From: Nymphaea colorata
Lineage: Eukaryota; Streptophyta; Magnoliopsida; Nymphaeales; Nymphaeaceae
Reading direction: 5' to 3'
Length of the DNA stretch: 64,000 nucleotides
Assembly (NCBI RefSeq): GCF_008831285.2
Contig: NC_045150.1
Span: 5,282,001 to 5,346,000, forward strand
Numbering within the stretch: position 1 is the first letter of the stretch; every line of letters begins with the position of its first letter. Below the pieces are notes generated by a model. It saw only the letters and a program-made list of their open reading frames with translations, had not been told where the DNA came from and did not search any database. Positions 10,708-22,769 of this stretch are shown here, in pieces. The translations under genes and the position numbers were made by a program.

Positions 10708-13700
10708 ATGTCGGTCAGTATCTCCCTCATCAAAGCCTAATCTTGAAATTAGTTGTTTTCTTTACTCTACATTTTCAACAAACGCTTCAGATTTTGACTC
10801 TCTCTAAACATAATATATTTTGGTTTCGATTGGTAATCGAATCGATCTTTGGTGATGGGGTTGCATTTCTTCCCAGTTTCTCGCTTTCAATTTCTCCATT
10901 GAGCTTTTTGGTTATCCTTTTTCCTCCATTTCTCCACCATCTCTGTTTTTAATGTAATAACGATAAGGGGAGAAATTCTTGAGTCCAATTGAGCAGGAAA
11001 CTACAAGATGCTATCTCTCTTGGGTCTTTAGGATCAAACTTTTATGAAATAATCAACAGTATATGGTACTATTCTTACTGTATCAGAAGCTTTTTTTTTT
11101 TTCTCGACAAGGGTTCCCAGCAGCACACTCATTTTGAGTTACTTTTTCTTTTGCAACTCTTTCTTGATTTGCATGGTACTTGATGATTAAGAACTAGCAA
11201 CGACATGTCTCTGGAAAAAGATGTATACAGGGAACCCGGGATTTGCCTGAGGGAAGGCACGGTTTCAATACCTTTTGGGGTTTCCCGAAATTGAGATTAT
11301 TGTCATTGCTTGAGCATGATTATTTCAGTAATTCGAATATTTCCCTCTTCCTTTCAGTTTTTGAAGTTTTTGATCTTTTTTAACAAATTTTGGTTTTGCA
11401 TCATGTTACATATTGCAACTTTCTGAGGCACCTGACTTATTGCATAGTTTAGTCGAGCGATAGCAGTTAAAACAGGGCCATTTAACGATTAGGCAACACG
11501 AGTTTAGAGTATGAGAGCCTGTCATGTCTTTTATAGATTCTGGTGTTTATGTGTGAAATGGGGTTTCCTTCAGATATTCGAGTACAATGGAAGCTCATTG
11601 GTTGCAATGGTGGGGAAGAATTGTTTTGCTATTGCCAGTGATCGTCGGCTAGGTGTGCAGCTTCAGACTATTGCAACTGATTTTCAAAGGATCTCAAAGA
11701 TCCATGATAAACTTTATATTGGTTTAGCTGGTCTAGCAACAGATGCCCAAACCCTGTAAGAAATGCCAGGATTGTCTAAGTTTGTTTCCTTCCTTGTTTC
11801 CTAATTTTTTGTACATAACATTGCATATTATTTGTTTTGACACCAAATTCACAATAATCTAAAGGTATCAGCGACTTGTGTTTCGTCATAAGCTTTATCA
11901 GTTGCGAGAGGAAAGGAACATGAAGCCTGAGACATTTGCAAGTGTTGTTTCTGCATTGCTATACGAGAAAAGGTATGTAAAAGTTTCCAACTTGTATGTA
12001 AAAATATTTTAGAAGTATAATTTAGTGAGCCAGAAACCACTCCTAAATGTCATTTTAAAAGCCATCTATGTCTGATTTCCAAATGCTTTCTGCACCTTAA
12101 TGTGAAAAAGGTCTTTAGATTTGTTTCAAAACTTAAAACCTTTTCATGATTAATAGATTGGTTGTTTGTCCTTGTTTGTTTTACTTTTAACTCTCTTAAA
12201 TACGTCCTTCATTCTTAGAATTTCTCAGTTTTCTTGTTCACTGGATCCTTCTGTTTTGAGAAAGCTTACAATACTTATTTTACTTAAACCATTCTAGAAG
12301 CACATCTGCAAGTGGTGTTGCATATTCCAGAATTTAGCCGCACAATGTGTGGCTTGAGGCTGAATTCTATGAACTCTATCTTAGGTCAAGTTACACATCC
12401 TGGAAAAATACAATAATGCCCTTGGTATGAACGATGCTTTACTCAATTAACATAGTTTTTTTGGATTTGGATCTGATCTGATCTGAGATCCAAATAAAAA
12501 ATGCCATTCCTTAACACTGAACGGCCACCTAGGCAAGCCCATCCCGATTGGTGAACTCCCATGGGTTAGAAACTTGTATTATATTTTAAATAATTCATTT
12601 CTTCAGCAGATGCTGGAGAAAACTTGATATGTGAGTAGGTGATGTATGAAGCAATTTTTCCTCTTTGTGCCCATTTTTTCTTTAATTTATCAGTATTTTG
12701 TAATTGGTTTTTATTCTAGTCATTGTGGTTTTTTATACAAATGATTCGTTTCTTCAATAGATGCTGGAGAGAACTTGATATATGAGTGAGCAGATTATCA
12801 TCTAAGTTTTAGGTTATGCGTAAAAACAATTCTCCTCTCGGTCACCTTTTTTGTTCACTTACAGTACGTTATTGTTTCCTATTATATTCGTTTTTGAAGG
12901 GATGCAGTGCCCTTGACCTATTCTCAAACTATTCTATTTGTTTCTGTTTATGTTCTCCTTTCTTGGAAATATTGTTCTTTTCATTTTCATGTCAATATTT
13001 TTGTTATTATGACATATTTGATGGCAAATTTCTTTTGCTCTTATGCCTTTAGGTTTGGTCCCTATTTTTGTCAACCTGTGATTGCTGGATTGGGGGATGA
13101 TGACAAGCCATTCATCTGCACCATGGACTCAATAGGTGCCAAGTATGTATCCTAATAAATTTTATGAAAGTTGCATCACTAGTGCACTCCTTTCACTTTG
13201 AATGCAGATGAATGCTTTTGAAGCAGAATTCCGTCTTATCCCTCTTTTTTGCTCTTCTCTTCCGTGAGTATCATTTGGTTGCCATATTTAAATTGTACAT
13301 AGTTCATTACATGCATCTTTGAGTTTAGTAGACTTTCTAATTGGTTAGATAACTTGTTTGGAATTGTTTGTCCAATTCTCTTGAGCACCATATAGTTGCA
13401 TTGTTAAGCTGTTTTGGCCCTCAATGAAAGTTGTGTTTGATATGCATTCGTGATGCCTTTTATAGAAAAGTCAGTTATGTGTCTATGTGGACATATGCTA
13501 AGATGGTTGACATATAGACTTCATAATTCATATTATATAATGGTGGTTCCCAAATCCTTATTGGAGATTATTCTGGCTAGTTTATCAGTTAGTTCAGTTA
13601 ATGTAAGTTATACTAGATCACATGGATTCTCACAGCTTTTGGCTTGCATCAAAGTCATCATCAGTGTGATGAATCTCATCATTCAATAGTTAGGAACCTG

Positions 13701-14097
13701 CATTTTTTGTGTTCTAGCTTTTTCTTTTCTTCCCTAAATGCTGTGTCACACAGGTACTGCCAAAATGGCATAGTACCTATGTCCATTGCGGTGTGGCTCA
13801 GGCCATAGGTTGGAGACCGGTCAAAACATACTGGATATGGTCAACACACCCATGACCGTACCCATTTTTGGACTCGGCCAAAGTTGACAGAGTCTATCCC
13901 AAAATTGAGGCTTTTTTTTTTGCTGGACATATCATGTGTGCTGTATATTGCTAGTGTTTTGTGTTGTTTTTTTAACTTTATATGCTATACAATGCTGTTA
14001 CTGTTGTGTATTATTATTTATTAGTGTATTAATACACTTTTGCTTGATGATCATAGCATTAGGACTCTAACACCAATTGTTGTCATGAGTCTATTAA

Positions 14098-14137
<40 letters not shown>

Positions 14138-15360
14138 AATTATAATCACAAAAAACGCATTATTTTTAAAAAAAAACGTGAGAAATTCATTTGCTGCAAA
14201 AAGGGAAACATTTGTGTTTTTGTTGAAAAAAAACAAAAAAAATGAAATTTTGATGCGTTCATTTTTTTGGGGTTCGGTGGCATAAACTGTAATATTTGAA
14301 AATTATAATGGATTTAAAGTAAACAAATGTAAAAAGAAAAAAAGGACGATACTTGAATCAACATCAAAGGAAGGAAATGGGTGTTCTAGGGTTTCTAAAA
14401 AGACAAGTTATGCCGTGAGAGTTGGGGAAATGAACTGCTCATTCCAGTGTTATCCGTATCTCATGATACGGGCCCGTATCGTGCGATACGTAGCGCATAG
14501 ATACGTATTGTATAGGTTCGAAAAAACCTATACGATATGCCTATGATACATGATACGCATGTGTATCGTGTGATACGATTGATACGCTCCCGTATGTTGC
14601 AATATGCGGACAAAACGGGAAAAACCTTGTTTTTTGTGCTTCTTTTTAAAATACCTCCTCCCTTCTACTTTCTAAACATCTCTAAGAACTCTGGGAGGGG
14701 GACGTTTTACTAGTTTTCCAAAAAAATCAATCATATGTTGGTGAAGACATTCCATTTGAAGGCATTGAAAATTAAAATTTAAAACAATTAACAAAGAAAA
14801 TGAGAATGAATACGAAGATGATGATTATCATTGATTGATGATAATCATGATATTTGGTACTTGGCAATAACAAATTATATGGTGTGGACTTGTGATATAA
14901 TCTAAAACATTTTAAACTTGTGATTGATGCTTAGTATGTTATTCTTAATTTATGATTCTCGTTTCTGAATGTGTTATTAGTATATTATAGCTTATGAATG
15001 ATGTGTTAAAATATAAATCCTTCACCAGCACGTTGAAGAGGAGTCTCTTAGGATTCCACCTCCTTGTAGAATGTGTTAAGATATTTAATGTCCTTGTAAC
15101 ATGTGAAGAGTCTATTCTATGTTGTAGTTAATATCCTTGTTATATGTGAAGTCTTCTAGGATTCTATGTTGTAGTTAATATCCTTGTAATATGTGAAGTC
15201 TCTTAGGTTTCTATGATGTAATTAATGTCCTTGGAGCTTGTGAAATCTCCTAGGATTCTACGATTGGAGACTGTTAGAATTCTGGAAATGGGATTATAAA
15301 TAGAGGTTGTGCAAACCATTTTGGCTATGGCTTCTTCTCCTCAGTTTCTTCTTGTTTTCA

Positions 15361-15392
<32 letters not shown>

Positions 15393-18300
15393 ATCTCTAT
15401 CTTCCTGCATGAGTACTGTTTTCTGGTTACAGATATTGGTGCTAGATTTCTATCATGGTATCAGAGCGTCAGGTTACGTTATCTCTACCAAACGAAATGC
15501 CCAAACAGGTCTGATCTGGTTAGAACTCTTTTATCATCTTGTCTCTATCCTGAATTTACTTTTCTCTTGCGCAATTCTTGTTCCTTTTTCTTCTTGCTTA
15601 CCTAAGGACACATCTTGTTATATCGTGTCTTCTTTCCCTCTCATCTTCTACCTATATACAATTCCTTTCTGCTGTCATGGAAAACCGTTCGCATTCTGGC
15701 ATGTCCTCAAGTTTTTTTCCTCACCTTATTACCGAAAAACTCAACCATGAGAATTATCTGATTTGGAAAAGGCAAATCATGCCTTTCATAAGAAGTCAAG
15801 GCCTCTTTGGACATATCGATGGTTCAACAAAGGCTCCACCAATATCCGTTTTACATGAAATAAAAAATGAGGCAGGAGAAGTTATTGCTGTTCATGAAGA
15901 CAGCAATCCTGAACATGCTATGTGGATGAGACGTGACCAAAGTCTGGTTGCGTATATTTTGTCCACTTTATCTCAACAAGTGTTACTTTCAGTTTCTGAT
16001 GATTGTACTGCAGAAGAATTATGGGAAACCCTTGCTGATACCTTTTCCCAAATATCAGAAGCTCGAATTATGTACTTAAAGAAAGAATTTCAGAATTTGA
16101 GCAAAGGTTCAACGTCTATCATAGATTATTTGGGGCGTATTAAGGCCGTCGCAGACCAACTTGCTGCCTCAAGGAATAACATTTCTAATAAGGAAAATGT
16201 GCAGCAAACCTTGAATGGACTTGGGCATGATTATCATGCTTTTATTACAGCTCTTGAGGTCCTTCCTGTTATGCCTTCCTTCAACGAACTACAACGTAAA
16301 CTTCTCCAACACGAAATGAATATGAAAAGAGTCATTGAAAGGACTGATCAAGGGAACTTCCAAAATGTGTTGGCTATAAATGTAAAGTTTGGTAAGAGCC
16401 ATGGGAACTCCAACCATGGTGGTCGTGGCATTCTACCAACACCACATAACCAAGGTATGTCTCCTTTGGATACTTCAAGAAAAATACCAATTTGTTTTCA
16501 GTGCAACAAGAAAGGGCACAGTGTTGGTTTAATCCTCAAAATAAAAACAAATGGGTAAGATATGATTATAAACAAGGAAGACAAAGTTCTAAATCCACCG
16601 CTGAAGATATGCAACAGCTGTTGATGACCGCATTCTCAAATATGACTATAAAGCAAAATGAGCAGGGAGAATGGTTCTTGGATTCAGGTGCAACTACCCA
16701 TGTGACAAGAAATGCAAGTAAATTGACTAACTTATCCCCTCATTACGGTAGAAGTTGCATTATAATAGGTGATGGAAAATCTCATCCCATTACACATATT
16801 GGAAATGCACATATTCCATTGTCATCCTCGTCTCTATCACTGTCTAATGTTGTTCTTGCTCCCAATATAAAAAAGAACATCATATCCATTTCTAAACTCA
16901 TTGATGATACAAGCTCTTCTGTTGAATTCACACCTTCTTCTGTCTATGTCAAAGACCTCCAAATGAAGAAAATGTTCGCTAGAGGGGAGCGTCAAGGGAA
17001 TATGTACGTCCTCAAGGAATGTCTACCCAAGGATTCATCCACTTTTGATATAGGATTGAAGACATTTTCTCTTTCTCATAATGCGTCATCAGTGCCAAGT
17101 TTTTGCCATTTTCAATCAAAAGTAAGGGGCCCTAACCAATTTTTGGAGTCTGATTTGTGGCATAGTCGGCTAGGACACTGTGGTTGACATTTCATTGAAA
17201 AACTTGTCACAGATAGTCTCATTCCAAGATCAAGCTTACCTCTTACTTCAAGTATCAAAAAATGTTCAAGTTGTGGACTTTGTAAGGGTCATGTTTTACC
17301 TTTCCATAATATAAATCAAAGGGCTTCCAAACCTTTTGAAACTATTTTTTCTGATGTATGGGGGCCAGCCCCTATTGATTCCATGTCTGGGTCAAGATAT
17401 TATGTCTTATTCATTGACTCTTACTCATGTTTCACCTGGATTTACTTCATGAAACACAAATCAGAAGTACCCCACATATTTCGAAACTTCTATGCCATGA
17501 TTCAAACTAAATTTTCATCCAATGTGGTGCATTTTCAATGTGGAGGGGGAGAATATTCCTCGCTTGATTTTATTGAATTTCTACGTGAAAAATAGATAAC
17601 TAGACAAATTTCCTGCCCTTACACACCACAACAAAATGGTGTAGTTGAGCGGAAACATCGACATATAGTTGAACGCGCCATGAGCATGATACTAATGTGC
17701 CCATTTCCTTGTAGACTGAAGTCTTCCATACTGCTGTATACATAATAAATTGTTTGCCTATGACACTCTTGATGTCTAAATCGCCATATTTTACACTCTT
17801 AGGCAAACAACCTGATTACAAGAACTTGAAGGTTTTTGGTTGTGTATGCTATGTTCATGTTGATGCTGCTTTGAGGAACAAGTTTCAAGACAAAACTATT
17901 CAATGTAGATTCGTTGGATATGCTGATAAATATAAAGGTTTTCGATGCTATGATCCAACAACTAAACGTATCAAAACTTCAAGAAATGTCATTTTTGATG
18001 AATATAGTTTTGATAATACAAATGAAATGCTTATGACCATTGAATCTTATGATCCCTGGACCAGTACATAGTTATTCAATGCAGATCCTGTTATAGAAAA
18101 TGATGTGCCTCAAAATGAAGATCCAGAAAGAGCAATACAACCGTCGGATATGGCTCAAAGTGAAAATCAAGAAGATCCAACACAGTCATCAAGTCATCAC
18201 GAAAGCAATAATGAAGAACAGAGCAACGATGCACATCGGTATTCGGGTCTTATCTACATTCGGGTCTTATCTACAGTCGACGACTAAGGGACAAAGATGC

Positions 18301-21300
18301 TCACAGTGAAGAAGACAACATGCCCCACCTTAGAAGATCCCAACGCATTCGTCATCCCATTCACAGGTGGGTTAGCTATGATTCTTTATCACTTGATTTT
18401 CAGTTATTCATGGCAAAAGTTGGTAAGGAGGAAGAACCTACTTCATTTGATCAAGCATCAAAATCACATCATTGGAGAAAGGCAGTGAAAGAAGAAATGG
18501 ATGCCTTGCATGAATGTGGAACATGGGAGATCGTTCCGAGGCCACACGAAAAGAACGTAGTGGGCTTCAAATGGGTATACAAAATTAAATACAAACCTGA
18601 CGGCAGCATAGAAAGACACAAAGCAAGGTTAGTAGCAAAAGGGTTTACACAACAATATGGAGAAGAATATGATGAGACAATCAGCCCTGTGATCAAAATG
18701 GGAACAATTCGCGTGATTATATCATTGGCAGTTGAATATGGATGGAGACTACATCAAGTGGACGTGAAGAATGCTTTTCTTCATGGTGATTTAAGGGAGG
18801 AAGTATATATGGAACAACCTCCAGGATACACGAAAGGAGACTCTCATGCATGGGTTTGCAAACTAAGAAAATCTATTTGTGGACTTAAACAGGCCTCACG
18901 TTCGTGGTTTGACAGTTTCTCCTGCAAGATTCAAGAATGTGGTTTTCGGAGATGTCCTCTAGATCACTCTCTTTTCATTTATCGAAAGGAAAACATATTT
19001 ACTTTACTTCTTATATATGTTGATGATATTGTTATCACAGACAATTCAGAAAAACACATAGAAGAAGCTAAAGTTTTGATGATGCAAAACTTCAAAATGA
19101 AAGAGCTTGGTGATTTACGATTCTTTCTTGGAGTGGAGATTGATAGGCACAATAATCGCCTCACATTGACACAACAGAAATACACGTTGGATCTGCTGAA
19201 AAAGTCAGGTATGTCTGATTGTAAGCCTGTTGGAACTCCTAGTGTTCTAAATCAAAGACCAAGTGCTCAGGATGGGGAGTTATATGAAGATCCTATGCAA
19301 TATCGAAGTATTGTTGGGGCACTTCAATATCTTACATTTACTAGACCAGATATTATATATGCTGTGAATCAAGTATCTCAATTTATGCATGCACCTAGAG
19401 ATACTCACATGGATGCTGTCAAAAGAATATTAAGATATCTTAAAGGGACAACAGGAGATGGCTTAGTTTATGGTAAGAGTGAAAATATAACTACTGGACA
19501 TCAACTTATGACATTCACAGATGCAGATTGGGCTGGAGATCCTGATCAAAGAAAGTCCATTTCTGGTTTTTGTATTTTCATTGGACGTAATCTTGTGTCT
19601 TGGAGTTGTCGAAAGCAAAAGGCAGTAGCAAGATCCAGTACTGAAGTTGAATACAGATGCATGGCTGCAGGTACTGCTGAAGTTACATGGGTTAGACATT
19701 TGCTAGAAGACATTGGAGAAAAGATTAAAATGTCAATGTTAATGTGCGATAATCAAAGCGCTATTAACATTGCCTTTAATCCCATACAACATGGTCAAAC
19801 AAAGCACATTGAGATTGATCAACACTTTGTTAGACAAAAAGTGGAAGACAAGGAGATTCAGCCTATTTATGTTCGTACAGATGAACAAGTTGCAAACTTA
19901 TTTACAAAAGGATTAACAAAGGAACGATTCTGGTTTCTAAAAGGCAAGTTGTACATGATGCAGAACTATGCACAACTTGAGGGAGGGTGTTAAAACATAA
20001 ATCCTTCACCTGCACGTTGAAGAGGAGTCTCTTAGGATTCCACCTCCTTGTAGAATGTGTTAAGATATTTAATGTCCTTGTAACATGTGAAGAGTCTCCT
20101 AGGCTTCTATGTTGTAGTTAATATCCTTGTTATATGTGAAGTCTCCTAGGATTCTATGTTGTAGTTAATATCCTTGTAATATGTGAAGTCTCTTAGGTTT
20201 CTATGATGTAATTAATGTCCTTGGAGCTTGTGAAATCTCCTAGGATTCTACGATTGGAGACTCTTAGAATTCTGGAAATGAGATTATAAATAGAGGCCGT
20301 GCAAACCATTTTGGCTACGGCTTCTTCTCCTCAGTTTCTTCTTGTTTTCATTCTCTCTCTCTCTCTCTCTCTCTATCTTCCTGCGTGAGTACTGTTTTCT
20401 GGTTACAGATATTGGTGCTAGATTTCTATCATGATGAATCACGAACATTCTTTATGTGAGATGTGTTTTCTATATGGAATACATTTTTCCTGATTTTTTC
20501 TATTTTTTCTATTTTTTGTATTTTTTTGAATTAAAAAATTAATTTTATGATATGCTACACTACATTTACGATACAGCGTATAGGTCAGCCTGACCGATAC
20601 ACATTACGATACGCCTTTCAACAATGGCTCATTCAGTCCATTGAGGTAGGCAACAAATGTCATTCTTCCTTTTCTTTCTCTTTAGGTCTTACCCAAAGTT
20701 TAAGTCTCTTCTTAGCCATCTCTCTCTTCCTCATCTCTTTTTCTATCTGTTCTCCTTCCATCTCTCTCAATTTCTGTCCCTTCTTTTCCCCGTCTCTCAG
20801 TTGCTACCGTTGCTCTGCTGGGTTTCCAGTTTCCACACAACAGTGATTCTCTTAGGGTCTCTCACTCCTTGTATATGTTCACGTCTTTTTGATGAAGTCG
20901 GCATCTGTAGTTCTTGTCAGGGAAAACTGGGAACTGGTAATACTTATGTCCTCCCTAGATTAAAAACAGTACAAGCGGTTCAAACTTCAAACTGCCCATT
21001 TAGATCCTTCCAACTTTTAGTGTCAAGAATTTGGAAAAAAACGGTGTATTTGTTTATGTTGTGTACACGTGCCTCAGTAATACTTCCCATGTGAAGATGA
21101 AAAATGTCCCATTGTAATCTCTCTCTCTCCCTCTCTTTCTTTTAAATTACAAAAATATGCTAACCCAAAATGCCAAGTTGGCAGCCATCAAGGCATTAAG
21201 GAATCACATGAAGTCAAAGAAAATGATGAGATTCAAGGTTAGTTTCTCATATTTTTCTATGGCGAGGTACTATGATATTTAATATTTTTGTCTGAATTAT

Positions 21301-22769
21301 TGAACACTCTGACTCCAGGACTTCACCCATATTATTGGCAGGTGATTGTTTTGTTGCTAATTGTTGTGTGACTTTCATGAGTTTATGGTTTGAACATAAT
21401 TTTCTCTTCGTGTTCTAGTAACTCCAACTACTTTTGACATAATGATTGTGATTTTGCCCTTACTGCACCCTGTTCCTTGTTGAAGAACTGTCTCTTGAGT
21501 TAAAGTTCCATCCATTTTCATTGCTTTATGTTGGTTATATGATGTAATTATTCTTTATTTAAAATGCAGAGAGTTGGCAAAGGACTTTGTTGTAGGTGGT
21601 ACATCGTCTGAATCTCTTTATGGTGCTTGTGAATCAATGTACAAGCCTGACATGGTTAGTTACCTACTTCCAAGATTTCATCTTCTTTCTTCTTTGTGTA
21701 TTTACTATGCTTTAGTGGAAATTAATTCTTCTAGGTTTAGAGGGTAAGTTCTATGAGACAAATGTTTCTTTCTGATGACTTGAAATGTACTACAAAATTC
21801 CGGTCTGTTTTGCTGTTCTGGATCATAGTTGTTGAAATCCTGACTAGTCAGTCTAGTACTGCTAGTTGGTTAAGTTGGTCATTGACCCAACCTTTGTTTC
21901 AAACCAGCATCTAGTTGGTCAGACTAGTGAATTAGTCAACCCAATAGTTGGTCAGTTGATTCTTGAACTATAAGTATATGTGTATATTCATCGTAAATGT
22001 ATGCATTTATCTATTTATTTGTTTATAGTTTATACTTTATAGTCATTCGATGTTGGCTGAGTTGAAGCAGCTAGTCCTGACTAATCCTGATTAGTCTTTT
22101 TATGGTCTTGACTGACCTGTGTCTGACTTCTGATTTGATAACCTGGGTCTGGATTTTGGAAAGACTTGCAGTTTCATCTTAGGCACTCTTCCTTTTTTGT
22201 CTGCATGTAGTCCAAATTACATTTATTTTGGATGAAAGAAGTGCTAGGCAGTTTTGTTTTGGCAACTGAAAATGCATTAATTGGTATAGCTTGCCTTCAA
22301 CAAGCCATGCATCCTTCGTCTTTGTATCCAATTTTGAGACGCTGATTGCAGACCATGACACAATCTGCATTCGATTATTTCAGGGGCCTGATGAATTATT
22401 TGAGACGATTTCTCAAGCTCTTTTAGCATCAATTGATCGTGACTGCCTGAGTGGCTGGGGTGCACACGTATTTGTTGTGTAAGTAAATCCTCCATCACTA
22501 TTCTTGTTTACTCGCATGAATCTACTATTGAATGTAAAACTTGAGTTTTCAAATTTTGCTGAGTATGCTTGTATCAAAGATCAACGTGGACCAACCAATT
22601 ATGTGACACTTAACTTGTTGAATTTACTCATGTCGTTCTTGTATTTCGAGTGTTATTTTGTTGTCATGCATTTCCAACAATCATATCCATCTTATGTATC
22701 CACATGATTTGTTGTTGCAGTACACCAACTGAAATCAAGGAGAGAACCCTGAAGGGGCGGATGGATTAA
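10708..22769 (+). CDS. PBC1: 20S proteasome subunit beta type-3, 7 exons
   Basis: Coding exons: 10708-10713, 11574-11755, 11865-11972, 13053-13142, 21570-21654, 22384-22478, 22721-22769. All introns are GT-AG and the frame closes at exactly 204 aa, the usual plant length. The first coding exon is only ATG TCG, joined to ATA TTC GAG to give the family start [19 protein letters not shown]. Other family pieces are [89 protein letters not shown] and the C-terminus [10 protein letters not shown]. Beta-3 is a non-catalytic subunit of the inner beta rings of the 26S proteasome, so the absence of an N-terminal catalytic threonine is expected. Intron 4 is 8.4 kb because a copia element and older repeats sit in it. 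The coding sequence appears intact. Confidence 0.96.
12588..12791. repeat. Direct duplication inside PBC intron 3
   Basis: The phrase TTTCTTCA(G/A)(C/T)AGATGCTGGAGA followed by (A/G)AACTTGATAT(G/A)TGAGT appears at about 12595-12637 and again at about 12748-12787, 150 bp apart. This fits an old tandem duplication of about 150 bp. Confidence 0.7.
13143..14446. other. PBC intron 4, left part
   Basis: No gene is seen. It contains a (TA)n run at 14102-14135 followed by A/T homopolymer-rich sequence to about 14340. Two short open frames here are chance. Confidence 0.6.
14447..14612. repeat. Palindrome-rich GATACG/CGTATC cluster
   Basis: Many alternating GATACG and CGTATC words occur in 165 bases, including the perfect 16-bp palindrome GATACGGGCCCGTATC at 14465-14480. 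A GTATAGGTT...AACCTATAC hairpin lies at about 14509-14533. A weaker patch with the same words lies beyond the copia element at about 20565-20612. The element may therefore have landed in an older repeat. Confidence 0.7.
14613..15003. other. PBC intron 4, sequence before the copia element
   Basis: AT-rich sequence with a small TGATGATTATCATTGATTGATGATAATCATGA inverted-repeat patch near 14817-14850. No gene is seen. The last five bases, TGATG, are the left target-site duplication of the copia element. Confidence 0.6.
15004..15455 (+). repeat. 5' LTR of the copia element
   Basis: It starts TGTTAAAATA and ends TTTCTATCA, 452 bp. Inside are repeated phrases built on TCCTTGTAA(C/T)ATGTGAAG, and a (CT)n run at 15363-15392. 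The TATAAATAG at 15296-15304 is a good candidate promoter box. Confidence 0.93.
15456..15467 (+). other. Primer-binding site
   Basis: TGGTATCAGAGC follows the 5' LTR directly. It is the standard complement to the 3' end of initiator methionine tRNA used by plant copia elements. Confidence 0.9.
15677..16558 (+). pseudogene. Copia gag, frameshifted in the zinc knuckle
   Basis: The frame opens at ATG 15677. It has the gag N-terminus [20 protein letters not shown], the UBN2-type core ([37 protein letters not shown]) and the start of a CCHC zinc knuckle, CFQCNKKGH. The last cysteine falls in another frame, so the ORF ends early at 16558 and the protease part reads on from the overlapping frame. 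The role would be capsid formation and RNA binding; this copy is broken at the nucleic-acid-binding motif. Confidence 0.85.
16560..18302 (+). pseudogene. Copia protease and integrase region, multiply broken
   Basis: The aspartic protease signature LDSGATTHV is near 16680. A pre-integrase segment (DLWHSRLGH) runs up to a TGA at 17185-17187. [11 protein letters not shown] zinc-binding stretch and the core ([20 protein letters not shown]) follow. The second catalytic aspartate, usually in a DNGGE context, is not present: the copy reads QCGGGEY. The third motif region ([14 protein letters not shown]) is retained. A stop at 17593, a frame change near 17710, a stop at 18069 and a 17-bp tandem duplication at 18241-18274 add further breaks. 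Confidence 0.85.
18320..19993 (+). CDS. Copia reverse transcriptase and RNase H open frame
   Basis: This is a 557-codon open part of pol, not an independent gene. The reverse transcriptase (RVT_2) shows [49 protein letters not shown] and the catalytic YVDD box. RNase H follows with [31 protein letters not shown] and [11 protein letters not shown]. The reading frame is offset from the upstream integrase part by the 17-bp duplication, so it probably is not translated as part of a polyprotein. Confidence 0.93.
   Translation: MPHLRRSQRIRHPIHRWVSYDSLSLDFQLFMAKVGKEEEPTSFDQASKSHHWRKAVKEEMDALHECGTWEIVPRPHEKNVVGFKWVYKIKYKPDGSIERHKARLVAKGFTQQYGEEYDETISPVIKMGTIRVIISLAVEYGWRLHQVDVKNAFLHGDLREEVYMEQPPGYTKGDSHAWVCKLRKSICGLKQASRSWFDSFSCKIQECGFRRCPLDHSLFIYRKENIFTLLLIYVDDIVITDNSEKHIEEAKVLMMQNFKMKELGDLRFFLGVEIDRHNNRLTLTQQKYTLDLLKKSGMSDCKPVGTPSVLNQRPSAQDGELYEDPMQYRSIVGALQYLTFTRPDIIYAVNQVSQFMHAPRDTHMDAVKRILRYLKGTTGDGLVYGKSENITTGHQLMTFTDADWAGDPDQRKSISGFCIFIGRNLVSWSCRKQKAVARSSTEVEYRCMAAGTAEVTWVRHLLEDIGEKIKMSMLMCDNQSAINIAFNPIQHGQTKHIEIDQHFVRQKVEDKEIQPIYVRTDEQVANLFTKGLTKERFWFLKGKLYMMQNYAQLEGGC
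19979..19987 (+). other. Polypurine tract
   Basis: GAGGGAGGG directly precedes the 3' LTR; it would prime plus-strand synthesis. Confidence 0.8.
19988..20431 (+). repeat. 3' LTR of the copia element
   Basis: It is 444 bp, starts TGTTAAAACA and ends TTTCTATCA, closely matching the 5' LTR. TGATG at 20432-20436 is the right target duplication. Confidence 0.93.
20432..21569. other. PBC intron 4, right part
   Basis: It holds a repeat patch with GATACA/TACGAT words and a GGTCAGCCTGACC palindrome near 20584, then pyrimidine-rich sequence. The open frames at 20547-21094 are low-complexity and I do not call them genes. The acceptor AAAATGCAG ends at 21569. Confidence 0.6.
21655..22383. other. PBC intron 5
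   Basis: This intron contains a stretch (about 21835-22135) rich in TAGTTGGTCAG and GACTAGTCAG words, probably an old repeat. No coding sequence is seen. Confidence 0.6.

Larger units (their letters stand above)
15004..20431 (+). mobile_element. Ty1/copia LTR retrotransposon, 5.4 kb, full-length but defective
   Basis: Both LTRs (15004-15455 and 19988-20431), a primer-binding site, gag, pol in copia order (protease, integrase, reverse transcriptase, RNase H) and a polypurine tract are present. The 5-bp TGATG is found immediately on each side. It lies in the same direction as the host gene, within PBC intron 4. The LTRs differ by roughly ten substitutions and a few indels over about 445 bp, so the insertion is moderately young. 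Gag-pol is interrupted at several places (frameshifts near 16510, 17710 and 18258; in-frame stops at 17185, 17593 and 18069). It cannot make an intact polyprotein, although the RT-RNase H part is one long open frame. Confidence 0.96.

Noticed and set aside
20547..21094. Two overlapping open frames of 99 and 145 codons in PBC intron 4
   Set aside because: They are Ser/Leu/Phe-rich translations of pyrimidine-rich sequence, with no family signature.
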